This document shows, in pieces, positions 26,263 to 34,242 of a stretch of DNA of 64,000 nucleotides. Position 1 is the stretch's first letter, and each line of letters begins with the position of its first letter. The position numbers and the translations under genes are program-made. The notes under the pieces were generated by a model that was not told the DNA's origin, did no database searches, and worked only from the letters and a program-made list of their open reading frames with translations. Origin of the DNA: Sporosarcina beigongshangi (GTDB lineage: Bacteria; Actinomycetota; Actinomycetes; Actinomycetales; Micrococcaceae); the NCBI RefSeq assembly GCF_016820535.1, contig NZ_JADHDY010000019.1, positions 1 to 64,000 on the forward strand. Direction: 5' to 3'.

Positions 26263-26988
26263 ATGAGAACTAAGAGATCCAACCCGAACATCATCCTGGT
26301 CCCCGGCCATTGGCTGGGAGCCTGGGCGTGGGACGAAGTGCTGGAGGGCCTGGCCGCCGACGGGTGGCGGGCTGTTCCTCTGACGCTGCCCGGCCTGGAC
26401 CCGGCGGACCCTGGACGATCCTCCAGGACGCTGGACGAACAGGCCGCTGCCATTGAACACGCCTTGGCCGCCAGCGGCGGGCCCGCCGTAGTTGTGGCAC
26501 ATAGCGGCGCCAACGCGCCGGTGAGCCTGATCCTCGACCGACACCCTGAGCTGGTTCGCCGTGTGGTCTGGGTCGACAGTGGCCCGGTTGCCCCCGGAAC
26601 AGCATTCGCGCCTGACTTTCCCGATGCCACAGAGGGGCTTCCGCTGCCGCCCTTCAATGTGCTCGGCGAGCAAGCCAGCCTTGCAGGTCTTGACGGCGAC
26701 ACTCTTGAACGGTTCCGCAATCGTGCCGTTGTGGAACCATGCGCTGTGGTGCGCCAGTCCGTGGAACTGATCAACGACGCCCGCTTTGAAGTGCCGACAA
26801 TTCTCGTGTGTTGTTCGATCCCGAGTTCGCAGGTGAGGGAACTTGTCGATGCCGGCCACCCCATGTTTGCTGAGGTCGCAAACCTCAAGGAGGTCGACTA
26901 CATCGACCTCCCAACGGGCCATTGGCCCATGTGGAGCCGCCCGGACGAGTTGGCCCGGATCATCATCGAGGCTTCCGCAACCGACTGA
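26263..26988 (+). CDS. Alpha/beta hydrolase
   Basis: A 241-residue cytoplasmic alpha/beta hydrolase. The oxyanion region is LVPGHWLGAWAWDEVLEGL (about residues 12-30). The nucleophile elbow is VVAHSGAN (Ser at about residue 81), and the catalytic His is probably in GHWPMWSRPDEL near the C-terminus. This layout resembles the small esterases annotated as salicylate or hydroxynitrile-type hydrolases, but the substrate is unknown. GGAGG lies 12 bases upstream of the ATG. It is divergent from the WYL regulator. Confidence 0.88.
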   Translation: MRTKRSNPNIILVPGHWLGAWAWDEVLEGLAADGWRAVPLTLPGLDPADPGRSSRTLDEQAAAIEHALAASGGPAVVVAHSGANAPVSLILDRHPELVRRVVWVDSGPVAPGTAFAPDFPDATEGLPLPPFNVLGEQASLAGLDGDTLERFRNRAVVEPCAVVRQSVELINDARFEVPTILVCCSIPSSQVRELVDAGHPMFAEVANLKEVDYIDLPTGHWPMWSRPDELARIIIEASATD

Positions 26989-27080
26989 CGGGACGGCGGG
27001 GCCAGCCTGTGGCTGGCCCCGCACGCTCGAAAGCCAAATCGCCGGCGCCGGGGATTGCGAGAGCGTTGCCAATAAGTGGG

Positions 27081-27163
27081 CCATTGCTGCGAGAGGGCCG
27101 GGGGAAAAGCAACCATTGCTGCGAGAGGGCCGGGCGAAAAGCAACCATTGCTGCGAGAGGGTC
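27081..27163 (+). repeat. Three tandem 32-bp repeats
   Basis: CCATTGCTGCGAGAGGG starts at 27081, 27113 and 27145, an exact 32-base period; the third copy is partial. Each copy continues CCGGG(g/c)GAAAAGCAA. It lies between the hydrolase and the polyol dehydrogenase. No cas genes are nearby and there are no distinct spacers, so it is not a CRISPR array. Confidence 0.85.
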
Positions 27164-27165
27164 GG

Positions 27166-27207
27166 TCTGGGGTCTGGGGTCTGGGGTCTGGGGTCTGGGG
27201 TGTGGGG
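27166..27207 (+). repeat. Heptanucleotide tandem repeat TCTGGGG
   Basis: Five perfect TCTGGGG units and one TGTGGGG variant follow directly after the 32-bp repeats and stop 4 bases before the end of the dehydrogenase gene. Such a tract can vary in copy number by slippage. Confidence 0.9.
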
Positions 27208-27210
27208 CGG

Positions 27211-28302
27211 TCAGGGGCGGGGGTGGACCATGGCCTTCAAGGCCCCCGGGTTGCTTCCTGCTGTCAGCGCCGCCTCGACATCGTCAAGGGAGTGCGTTGA
27301 GGTGACCAGGCCGTCGAGGTCAACCTGGCCGGAGGCGGCCAGCTCGATTGCGGTGGGCCACGTGTTGGCGTAGCGGAATGTCCCCGTGATCATGAGCTCG
27401 CGGCCCTGGATGAGCGGCACGGGCAGGGCGATGGTGTCCGCGCCCATGCCCACCAGCACGCAGCGCCCCCGCGGGGCGAGTCGTTCCAACCCGCCCAAAA
27501 TGGCCCTTTCGGCGCCGCTGGCATCGATGAAAACATCGAACACGGGCTCCACGGGAGGCTGCCCGGCGGCCGTAAAGCTATGCGCTGCGCCGTATGCTTC
27601 CGCGATGTCGAGGCGTTCGGCACGCACATCCGTCAGTGTGACGGTTGCCCCGGCCAGCTGGGCCACCTTGGAGATCAGCAGGCCGATGGGACCTGCCCCG
27701 GCAACGAGGACCTTGTCACCGAGCTCGATCCGGCCCGCCGCCCGCGCGGCGAGGGCAACGCTGAGCGGTTCCAGCAAGGCCGCCGCATCATCTGAAACGT
27801 TGTCCGGGACCGGGTGGCAGAACGCTGCCGGGTGCACGGCGTATTCGGAGAAGACTCCGTCGATGGGCGGTGTGGCAAAGAAGCGTACGCCCGGGTCCAG
27901 GTTGTAGCAGCCGGCCAGCGACTGCTTCGAGAGCGGGTCCGGAATGCCGGGCTCCAGCGAGACGCGCTGGCCCACGCTGCGGTTCGTCACCCCAGCCCCG
28001 AGCGAAACGACGACGCCGGCCGGTTCGTGCCCTAGGACCAGCGGGGAATCGATCACAAAGCTGCCGATCCGCCCCTCCTTGAAGTAGTGCGTGTCCGAGC
28101 CGCACACGCCCACCGAGGTGATGCGCACCAGCACCTCGCCGGGGCCGGGGGCGGGGACGGGGCGCTGCTCGGTGCGCAGCTCGCCCTGACGGACCAGGAC
28201 CGAGGCGGCCATGGTTGCCGGAACGGCGGGCGTTGACAGGTTTGGTGAATTCGGCATGCTTCTTTCCGATGCTGCGTGGGGTGCGGTTTCTTGGGGTGAC
28301 AT
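27211..28302 (-). CDS. Zinc-dependent polyol dehydrogenase (L-iditol/sorbitol 2-dehydrogenase-like)
   Basis: A 363-residue medium-chain dehydrogenase that would oxidise sorbitol, xylitol or a related polyol to a ketose with NAD. The catalytic-zinc Cys is in ITSVGVCGSDTHYFK, and GHEPAGVV supplies the next zinc ligand. The NAD loop is VLVAGAGPIGLL. The lobe that usually holds four structural-zinc cysteines reads PLSKQSLAGCYNLDPGVRF, so only one Cys remains. Mammalian sorbitol dehydrogenase also lacks that zinc. It is last in the polyol importer operon, 4 bases after the permease. The first 30 residues are not conserved, so the start may lie further in. Confidence 0.9.
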   Translation of the reverse strand: MSPQETAPHAASERSMPNSPNLSTPAVPATMAASVLVRQGELRTEQRPVPAPGPGEVLVRITSVGVCGSDTHYFKEGRIGSFVIDSPLVLGHEPAGVVVSLGAGVTNRSVGQRVSLEPGIPDPLSKQSLAGCYNLDPGVRFFATPPIDGVFSEYAVHPAAFCHPVPDNVSDDAAALLEPLSVALAARAAGRIELGDKVLVAGAGPIGLLISKVAQLAGATVTLTDVRAERLDIAEAYGAAHSFTAAGQPPVEPVFDVFIDASGAERAILGGLERLAPRGRCVLVGMGADTIALPVPLIQGRELMITGTFRYANTWPTAIELAASGQVDLDGLVTSTHSLDDVEAALTAGSNPGALKAMVHPRP

Positions 28303-28306
28303 GCGC

Positions 28307-29185
28307 CTATTTCACCGCGCCCATCGAGAGTCCGCGGACCAGCTGCTTCTGTGCCACCCAGCCGGCGATGACCACCGGCAGCGAGGCCAGCACCGAGGCG
28401 GCGGACAACTTGGCCAGGAACAGTCCTTCGCTCGTCATCTGGGACACCAGGAACACCGGGACCGTGGCGGCGTTGGCGGCCGTGAGGTTCAGGGCGAAGA
28501 AGAACTCGTTCCAGGCAAAGATCACGCAGATCAGCGCCGTGGCGGCCAGGCCGGGGGTGACCATGGGAATCAGGATGGTGCGCAGCGTCTTGATGAGACC
28601 GGCGCCGTCCATGGAGGCGGCCTCGAGCACCTCGGCCGGGACCTCCTGGAAGAAGGAGCGCATCATCCAGACGGCGATGGGCAGGTTCATGGCCGTGTAC
28701 AGGACCACGAGCGTGCCAATGTTGTCCAGCACCTTGATCTGCCCGGCAATGACGTAGATCGGCATGATCACGGCAACCACGGGGAGCATCTTGGTGGAGA
28801 TGAAGAAGAACAGCACATCGGAGGTCTTTTTGACGGGCCGGATGCTCAGCGCATAGGACGCCGGCACGGCCAGCACAATCACCAGGACGGTGGACAGGCC
28901 CGTGGCGATGAGCGAATTCAGGAAGTAGGCGCCGGCGCCATTGGCCAACACCGCCTCAAACTGCTCAAAGGTGGGGACAAAGAAGAACACCGGAGGGTTG
29001 GAGGCGGCGGCCGATTCCGGCTTGAACGCCGTCATGACGAGCCAGATCACGGGGGCAAAGAAAACAAAAGCGAGCAGCCACGTGAGGGTGGTGATGCTGG
29101 AACCGGTGAAACGCCGTCGTGCTTCACGGGACTTCCGCTCGGCCGAAAGGGGAGCGGGGGCGGGGGGAATGATGGTGGTGGTCAC
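28307..29185 (-). CDS. Polyol/sugar ABC transporter permease (MalG type)
   Basis: A 292-residue inner-membrane permease with six membrane segments. The EAA coupling loop is about residues 190-210 (VPAEVLEAASMDGAGLIKTL). The GTG start lies 3 bases after the partner permease. Resemblance to the SmoG/MtlG group and the surrounding dehydrogenases suggest sorbitol/mannitol uptake. No ATPase gene is in the operon. Confidence 0.9.
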   Translation of the reverse strand: MTTTIIPPAPAPLSAERKSREARRRFTGSSITTLTWLLAFVFFAPVIWLVMTAFKPESAAASNPPVFFFVPTFEQFEAVLANGAGAYFLNSLIATGLSTVLVIVLAVPASYALSIRPVKKTSDVLFFFISTKMLPVVAVIMPIYVIAGQIKVLDNIGTLVVLYTAMNLPIAVWMMRSFFQEVPAEVLEAASMDGAGLIKTLRTILIPMVTPGLAATALICVIFAWNEFFFALNLTAANAATVPVFLVSQMTSEGLFLAKLSAASVLASLPVVIAGWVAQKQLVRGLSMGAVK

Positions 29186-29188
29186 GGC

Positions 29189-30136
29189 TTAGTCCTTTGC
29201 GTCAAAGCTGCGGAAGATCAGGCGGAGGGCGAAGGTGGCGATGATGATGGTGGCGATGACAACCACCACGCCCATCGCCGCGGCCTGGCCGATGTCGAAG
29301 CCCAGGAAGGCCCGCTGGTAGATGTAGAACGGCAGGTTGGCGCTGGCGGTGCCAGGCCCGCCGGCCGTCATGAGGTAGATCTGGTCGAAGGTGTTGACCA
29401 CGTAGATGGTGCCCAGCAGCACGCCCAGCTCAATGTAGCGGCGCAGTTGGGGCAGCGTGACCCAGAAGAACGTCTTGGTCCAGCCGGCGCCGTCGATCTG
29501 CGCAGCCTCCAGGACGTCCTTGGGTTGGGATTGCAGCCCGGCCAGCACCAGCAGCATGGTGAACGGGGTCCACTGCCAGACCAGTGCCATGAGGATGGAG
29601 ACGATGGGGTGCTGGGAGGTCCAGTCGACCGGCGGGATGCCCACGAGGGAGATCACCCAGTTCACCAGGCCGAAGCTCGGGTTCAGCATCGAAATGCTCC
29701 ACAGTGTGGCGCCGGCGACCGGCATGATGAGGAAAGGGGTGATGAGCATGGTGCGCACGATGCCCTGGCCGCGGAACTTGCGGTCGAGCAGGAGGGCGAA
29801 GATGATGCCCAGCACCATGGCGAAGAATACGCAGCCGAGGGTGATGACGATGCTGTTCAGGGCCGAGCTGCGGAACGTGGAGTCCTTGAAGATGTCGACG
29901 TAGTTCTGCAGCCCGTTGAACTGGTTGCCGTCGGGCCGCAGCAGGTTCCAGTTGCGCAGCGAGTACCAGATGGTGACCAGGAACGGCAGCTGCGTGATCA
30001 CGATTGTGAAAATCAGGGCCGGGAGCAGCGGTCCGCGGCGGCGCCAGCCCTCTGCCTTGGACATGCCGGGGCCGTCCTGGCCCTTGCGGCGCTGGTGCTG
30101 TTTGAGGTTGTGCTTGTCAACCAGGGTGGTAGCCAT
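29189..30136 (-). CDS. Polyol/sugar ABC transporter permease (MalF type)
   Basis: A 315-residue permease with six membrane segments and a charged N-terminus of about 35 residues. The EAA loop is KDVLEAAQIDGAGWTKTFFW (about residues 205-225). Its ATG shares one base with the stop of the binding-protein gene. It pairs with the MalG-type permease to form the channel. Substrate assignment is by context and is the same as for the binding protein. Confidence 0.9.
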   Translation of the reverse strand: MATTLVDKHNLKQHQRRKGQDGPGMSKAEGWRRRGPLLPALIFTIVITQLPFLVTIWYSLRNWNLLRPDGNQFNGLQNYVDIFKDSTFRSSALNSIVITLGCVFFAMVLGIIFALLLDRKFRGQGIVRTMLITPFLIMPVAGATLWSISMLNPSFGLVNWVISLVGIPPVDWTSQHPIVSILMALVWQWTPFTMLLVLAGLQSQPKDVLEAAQIDGAGWTKTFFWVTLPQLRRYIELGVLLGTIYVVNTFDQIYLMTAGGPGTASANLPFYIYQRAFLGFDIGQAAAMGVVVVIATIIIATFALRLIFRSFDAKD

Positions 30137-31524
30137 TACTTGCCTCCTTCTTGGTATGACTTGGCAACGGGTTCTGCGTACTGCTGGGCCTGCTTCAGGG
30201 CGTCGTCAACGGATTTCTGCCCGGCAATGGCGGCGGAAACCTGCTGGCTGACCCGGGTGCCCAGGTCCTGGAATTCCGGAATGGCCACGAATTGCAGGCC
30301 GGGGTACGGCACGGGGTTGACCATGCTGGTGGCCTGCTTGGCGCTGTACATCGCGTCCAGGGTGGGCTTTGCATAGGCCTCGGCGACGGCGGCGTATTCA
30401 GGGATCTCGTACGTTGACTGGCGGCTGCCCGGAGGGACGCGCTCCCAGCCGATCTTGTTGCCGACGAGCTTGATGTAGTCCTTGTTGGTCATCCACGAAA
30501 TGAAGTCCCAGGCTGCGTCCTTGTGCTTCGTGGTGGTGGGGATGGCCAGCGACCAGCTGTACAGCCAGCCCGCCGACTCCGTCTTTTCCACCGGTGCCGG
30601 GGCGTACTGCGACTTGCCGGCCACGAGGGAGGAAGCGGGGTCCTCGATGCTGGAGACCATGGCTGTGGCGTCGTACCACATGGCCGCCTTGCCCTGGCTG
30701 TAGCGGGTGATGCAGTCGCCGTAGCCGCTGGTCGCGGCGCCGGGCTGGCCGGCGTCGTGCAGCAGGTCAACGTAGTCGGTGACGGCGGCCTTGACTTCGG
30801 GGGAGTCCAGCTTGGCGTTCCAGTCCGAGTCGAACCACTGGCCGCCGTAGGTGTTGATGACGGTGTCCAGCGGGGCCATGACCTCGCCCCAGCCGGCCAG
30901 GCCGCGCAGGCAGATGCCGGCGAAGTCGTCCTCTGGGTTGTTGAGCTGGCGCGCGATGGCGCCGATCTCGTCCCAGGTGGGGTGCGCCGGCATGGTGATG
31001 CCGGCTTCCTTGAACAGGTCCTCGCGGTACACAAGGAAGGAGGACTCGCCGTAGAACGGGACCGAGTACATGTCGCCCTGGTAGCTGAGCGCGTCCTTGA
31101 TGGTGGGGATGAAGTCCCCGGTGTCGTATCCGTCCGTGGCGTCCGCGAGGGGTTGGAGATTTTCAATCCAACCGTTGGCGGCCCACATTTCGGTTTCGTA
31201 GTTGGAGATCATGACGACGTCGAACTCGCCGCCGCCGGTTGCCACCGATGCGGTGATCTTGGCGCGGGCCTCATTCTCCGGCAGCGTCACAAACTTCACG
31301 TTGACGTTGGGGTGCTTGGCCTTGAAGTCGTCCTGCAGGGAGATGGCGTCCTTCATCTGCGGGTTGGCCACGATGGCCACCACGAGGGTGTCCTGCGCGG
31401 CGCCGGCCGGGGCGCAGCCGCCCAGGGCGAGTGTTGCGGCGGCGGCCAGGGCCAGCCAGCCGGCGGCCTTTTTGCCGGGCCGCGGCCGGTGCGCCTTCGC
31501 GGCGCTGAATGGGGGGAACTTCAT
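30136..31524 (-). CDS. Polyol/sugar ABC transporter substrate-binding lipoprotein
   Basis: A 462-residue extracellular solute-binding protein. The signal peptide ends in a lipobox (LALGGCAP, Cys at about residue 37). The family-1 pattern follows (DDFKAKHPNVNVKFVTLPENEARAK and AWDFISWMTNKDY). It is first in the importer operon, downstream of a SorC-type regulator on the other strand and several CTCATTTGAG sites. The SmoE/MtlE group, which binds sorbitol or mannitol, is the best guess given the two polyol dehydrogenases. Identification as a binding protein is firm; the ligand is inferred. Confidence 0.9.
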   Translation of the reverse strand: MKFPPFSAAKAHRPRPGKKAAGWLALAAAATLALGGCAPAGAAQDTLVVAIVANPQMKDAISLQDDFKAKHPNVNVKFVTLPENEARAKITASVATGGGEFDVVMISNYETEMWAANGWIENLQPLADATDGYDTGDFIPTIKDALSYQGDMYSVPFYGESSFLVYREDLFKEAGITMPAHPTWDEIGAIARQLNNPEDDFAGICLRGLAGWGEVMAPLDTVINTYGGQWFDSDWNAKLDSPEVKAAVTDYVDLLHDAGQPGAATSGYGDCITRYSQGKAAMWYDATAMVSSIEDPASSLVAGKSQYAPAPVEKTESAGWLYSWSLAIPTTTKHKDAAWDFISWMTNKDYIKLVGNKIGWERVPPGSRQSTYEIPEYAAVAEAYAKPTLDAMYSAKQATSMVNPVPYPGLQFVAIPEFQDLGTRVSQQVSAAIAGQKSVDDALKQAQQYAEPVAKSYQEGGK

Positions 31525-31650
31525 TGGTCACTCTCAATCTCGGTGCTCATTTGAGAACATGATCTTGCTCATTTGTTAAGTGACTCTAGTCATATATACT
31601 CATTTGAGCAAGAGCATTCGCTCAAATGTTTCTTTTTAGGAAGGCGCGCC
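31525..31650. promoter_or_regulatory. Divergent promoter with four CTCATTTGAG-type operators
   Basis: CTCATTTGAG occurs at 31546-31555 and 31599-31608. CTCATTTGTT is at 31568-31577. An inverted half (CTCAAATG) is at 31621-31628. The same word flanks the mannitol dehydrogenase start at 35.76 kb. It is the likely binding site of the SorC-type regulator encoded next door and should control both the importer operon and the regulator operon. Confidence 0.8.
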
Positions 31651-32604
31651 GTGCCGGAAATTACCCATGAGGAGCTGCTTGCCCGCATCGGGCAGGCCTA
31701 CTACCTGGACAACCATTCCAAGGTGGAGATCGCCAACGAGTACGGAATCTCGCGGTTCCAAGTGGCCCGTTTCCTCGACGAGGCCCGTGCCGAGGGCATT
31801 GTCCACATTGAGATCCGCCACCCCGGTGCCGCGGCGGAGATCGACGCCGGTGCGCTCGCCGAACGCCTTGGGCTGCACCGGGTGGTGGTGGTCAAGTCGG
31901 TCGACGACGACTTCCGCCAGCGCGACCTCCAGGCACAGGCCGTGGCCCGGGAACTGATGGCCGCCGCCCGCACCGGCATGACCATCGGCATCTCCTGGTC
32001 CCGCACCCTTGACCTCGCCGCCCGCCATGTCACGGAGTTGCCCAAGTGCAACATCGTGCAGCTGGCCGGCGCGCTGCCCGCGGCCGGCGGGGGAAATCCC
32101 CTGGAGCTCATCCAGCGCCTGGGCCGCGTGGGCGGCGGTCTGACCTGGCCCATGTGGGCACCCCTTGTCGTTGACAGCGCCGCCACGGCATCCGGCCTGC
32201 GGCGCCAGCCGGAAATCGCCGACGCCATGCGCAAGGCCGACGCCCTGGACCTGGCCGTCGTCGCCATTGGCGCGTGGGCCCCCAACCTCTCCACCGTCTG
32301 GGACCGCGTGGACAACGCCGTGCGGCAGGACGGCATTGCCAGGGGCGCCGTGGCCGAATGCTCCGGCAGGCTGATTGCAGCGGACGGAACTGCGGTTGCA
32401 GCCGAGCTCGATGCCCGCACCCTATCCGTCACGGTCGGGCAGCTGCAGGGCACCCCGCGCGTCATCGCCGTGGCGCAGGGTGCCGCTCGAGCCGGTGCCG
32501 TGCGGGCCTGCATCGCCGCCGGGATCGTGCACACGCTGGTCCTGGATGAGTCGCTGGCACTTGCCCTGCAATCGCAGGCCGCCACCCGGGGTGACACCGC
32601 GTGA
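31651..32604 (+). CDS. SorC/DeoR-family sugar-binding transcriptional regulator
   Basis: A 317-residue regulator. The N-terminal helix-turn-helix (about residues 15-50) shows YYLDNHSKVEIANEYGISRF and VARFLDEARAEGIV. The C-terminal sugar-binding domain (about 60-310) shows GISWSRTLDLAARHV and VVAIGAW. SorC members sense phosphorylated sugars or polyols. The GTG at 31651 has AGGAAGG 7 bases upstream; longer in-frame starts fall within the operators. It is divergent from the importer operon and overlaps xylB by 4 bases. Confidence 0.93.
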   Translation: MPEITHEELLARIGQAYYLDNHSKVEIANEYGISRFQVARFLDEARAEGIVHIEIRHPGAAAEIDAGALAERLGLHRVVVVKSVDDDFRQRDLQAQAVARELMAAARTGMTIGISWSRTLDLAARHVTELPKCNIVQLAGALPAAGGGNPLELIQRLGRVGGGLTWPMWAPLVVDSAATASGLRRQPEIADAMRKADALDLAVVAIGAWAPNLSTVWDRVDNAVRQDGIARGAVAECSGRLIAADGTAVAAELDARTLSVTVGQLQGTPRVIAVAQGAARAGAVRACIAAGIVHTLVLDESLALALQSQAATRGDTA

Positions 32605-34037
32605 GTGTAGTTTCAGTGACTTGCCCTGCGGGGGCCGGCACCATCGCGGTCGGCATCGATTCCTCCACCCAGTCGTGCAAGGTGGTGGCCGTGGACCTGG
32701 CCACCGGCGCCCAAATTTCCACCGGCTCGGCGGGCCACCCGGACGGGACGTCCGTTGACCCCGGGTTGTGGACCAGGGCGCTGGAGGAAGCCTGGGCCGC
32801 TGCCGGCATCGACGCACTGGGCCGCCGCGTGGCCGGTGTGTCAGTTGCCGCCCAGCAGCACGGCATGGTGGCTGTGGACAGCGAGGGGGTGCCCGTCCAT
32901 GATGCACTGTTGTGGAACGACGTCCGCAGTGCCGACGATGCCGCAGCCATGGTGGCCGACTTCGGCACGAAGGCGTGGGTTGACGCCGTGAACGTGGTCC
33001 CGGTTGCCTCCTTTACGCTGAGCAAGCTCGCCTGGCTTGCCCGTTCGCAGCCGCAGGCCGCGGCCAGGCTGCACACCGTGGGGCTGCCGCACGACTGGTT
33101 GAACCGCCAGCTCACTGGCGCCTGGTCGACCGACCGCAGCGACGCCTCCGGCACGGCCTATTTCGACCCGGTCGCCAACAGTTACCGCCCCCACCTGCTC
33201 GAGAAATACCTGGGGGCCGTGCCTGTGCTTCCGGAGGTGCTCGCTCCCAACGCAAGCGCCGGGAGGCTCCTGCCGCGCTGGGGCACAAGCTCCGCCGTCG
33301 TCGGGGCCGGCATGGGTGACAATGCCGGTGCTGCCCTGGGCCTGGAGCTGGCGCCGGGGGAGGTGGCTGTCTCGATCGGCACCTCCGGGACGGTTTTTGC
33401 CGTCTCCGATGCGCCGGTGCAGGACCCCTCGGGGCAGTTGGCGGGCTTTGCCGACGCCAGCGGCCGGCACCTGCCCCTGTTGGCAACGATCAACGCGGCC
33501 CGCGTCATGGCGGCCGGTGCGGCCATGCTCAACGTGGACCTGGTGGAGTTTGATCGGCTCGCACGCGCTGCTGCGCCTGATGCCGGTGGACTGACCCTGC
33601 TGCCCTACCTTGACGGGGAACGCACGCCCAACCTGCCCGACGCCACCGGCACGCTCGCGGGCATGACCCGGGCCAACATGACGCCTGAAAACTTGGCACG
33701 CGCCTCTGTGCTTGCCGTGCTGAACTCCCTGGCCGACGCACTTTCGGCGCTGCATTCCTTCGGCGTGCCCGTGGAAAGGGTGCTGCTGATTGGTGGCGGA
33801 TCGAAGTCGCGGGCGCTGCGGGAGGCGGCCGCCACCGTGTTTGGGGTGCCTGTCGATGTGCCGGAGCAGCGCGAATACGTGGCCCTCGGTGCTGCACGCC
33901 AGGCCGCCTGGGCCGCAACGGGGAACTTGCCGGCATGGGGCCGGCGGATCGAGGAGTCCTTTGTGCCCCACGGCGGATGGGGCGCCCAGGTGCGCGGGCG
34001 GTACGCCGAGCTGCGGAGGGCGGTCTACGGGGTGTAG
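32601..34037 (+). CDS. xylB: Xylulokinase
   Basis: A 478-residue FGGY-family kinase that phosphorylates D-xylulose to xylulose 5-phosphate for the pentose phosphate pathway. The N-terminal phosphate motif is VGIDSSTQSCKVV (about residues 17-29). The substrate region is AAQQHGMVAVD, with LLWNDVRS nearby. The C-terminal FGGY signature appears as RVLLIGGGSKSRALREAAA. The GTG start overlaps the regulator stop. With the polyol dehydrogenases it would complete xylitol or arabitol breakdown. Some other ketose kinases look similar, but the QQHGM motif favours xylulose. Confidence 0.92.
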   Translation: MSVVSVTCPAGAGTIAVGIDSSTQSCKVVAVDLATGAQISTGSAGHPDGTSVDPGLWTRALEEAWAAAGIDALGRRVAGVSVAAQQHGMVAVDSEGVPVHDALLWNDVRSADDAAAMVADFGTKAWVDAVNVVPVASFTLSKLAWLARSQPQAAARLHTVGLPHDWLNRQLTGAWSTDRSDASGTAYFDPVANSYRPHLLEKYLGAVPVLPEVLAPNASAGRLLPRWGTSSAVVGAGMGDNAGAALGLELAPGEVAVSIGTSGTVFAVSDAPVQDPSGQLAGFADASGRHLPLLATINAARVMAAGAAMLNVDLVEFDRLARAAAPDAGGLTLLPYLDGERTPNLPDATGTLAGMTRANMTPENLARASVLAVLNSLADALSALHSFGVPVERVLLIGGGSKSRALREAAATVFGVPVDVPEQREYVALGAARQAAWAATGNLPAWGRRIEESFVPHGGWGAQVRGRYAELRRAVYGV

Positions 34038-34126
34038 CTGCCGGGGTGCCACTTCGCCCCGCCTGCCGGGCGTCCGCCGTCACATGGATGCGGCTACGGC
34101 ATGGGCGCGCGTGTGGGCCAAGGCGG

Positions 34127-34188
34127 GGGCGTGCCAAACTGCCGGGGGCGTGCCAAATGTGGCACGCCCCCGGCAGTTTGGCACGCCC
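34127..34188. repeat. Long perfect hairpin between xylB and the mannitol dehydrogenase gene
   Basis: A perfect 29-bp inverted repeat (34127-34155 with 34160-34188) has a 4-base AATG loop. Each arm contains two GGCGTGCCA words, and another TTTGGCACGCC stands at 34208-34218. It lies between convergent genes and could end both transcripts, though it has no T-run. The stem is far longer than a usual terminator. Confidence 0.88.
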
Positions 34189-34242
34189 TCAGTGGAAGGC
34201 AGGATGCATTTGGCACGCCGTCGGTGGGCGTGAAGGACGGAA

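Noticed and set aside
26188-27144. N-terminal extension of the WYL regulator
   Set aside because: It is antisense to the alpha/beta hydrolase and runs into tandem repeats; the WYL protein is complete from 26187.
27081-27163. CRISPR-like array
   Set aside because: The 32-base period has no distinct spacers between units and no cas genes nearby; it is a simple tandem repeat.
28211-30376. 721-codon open frame on the plus strand
   Set aside because: It is antisense to the dehydrogenase and two permease genes and has a Gly/Gln/Asp/His-rich composition typical of a GC-rich shadow frame.
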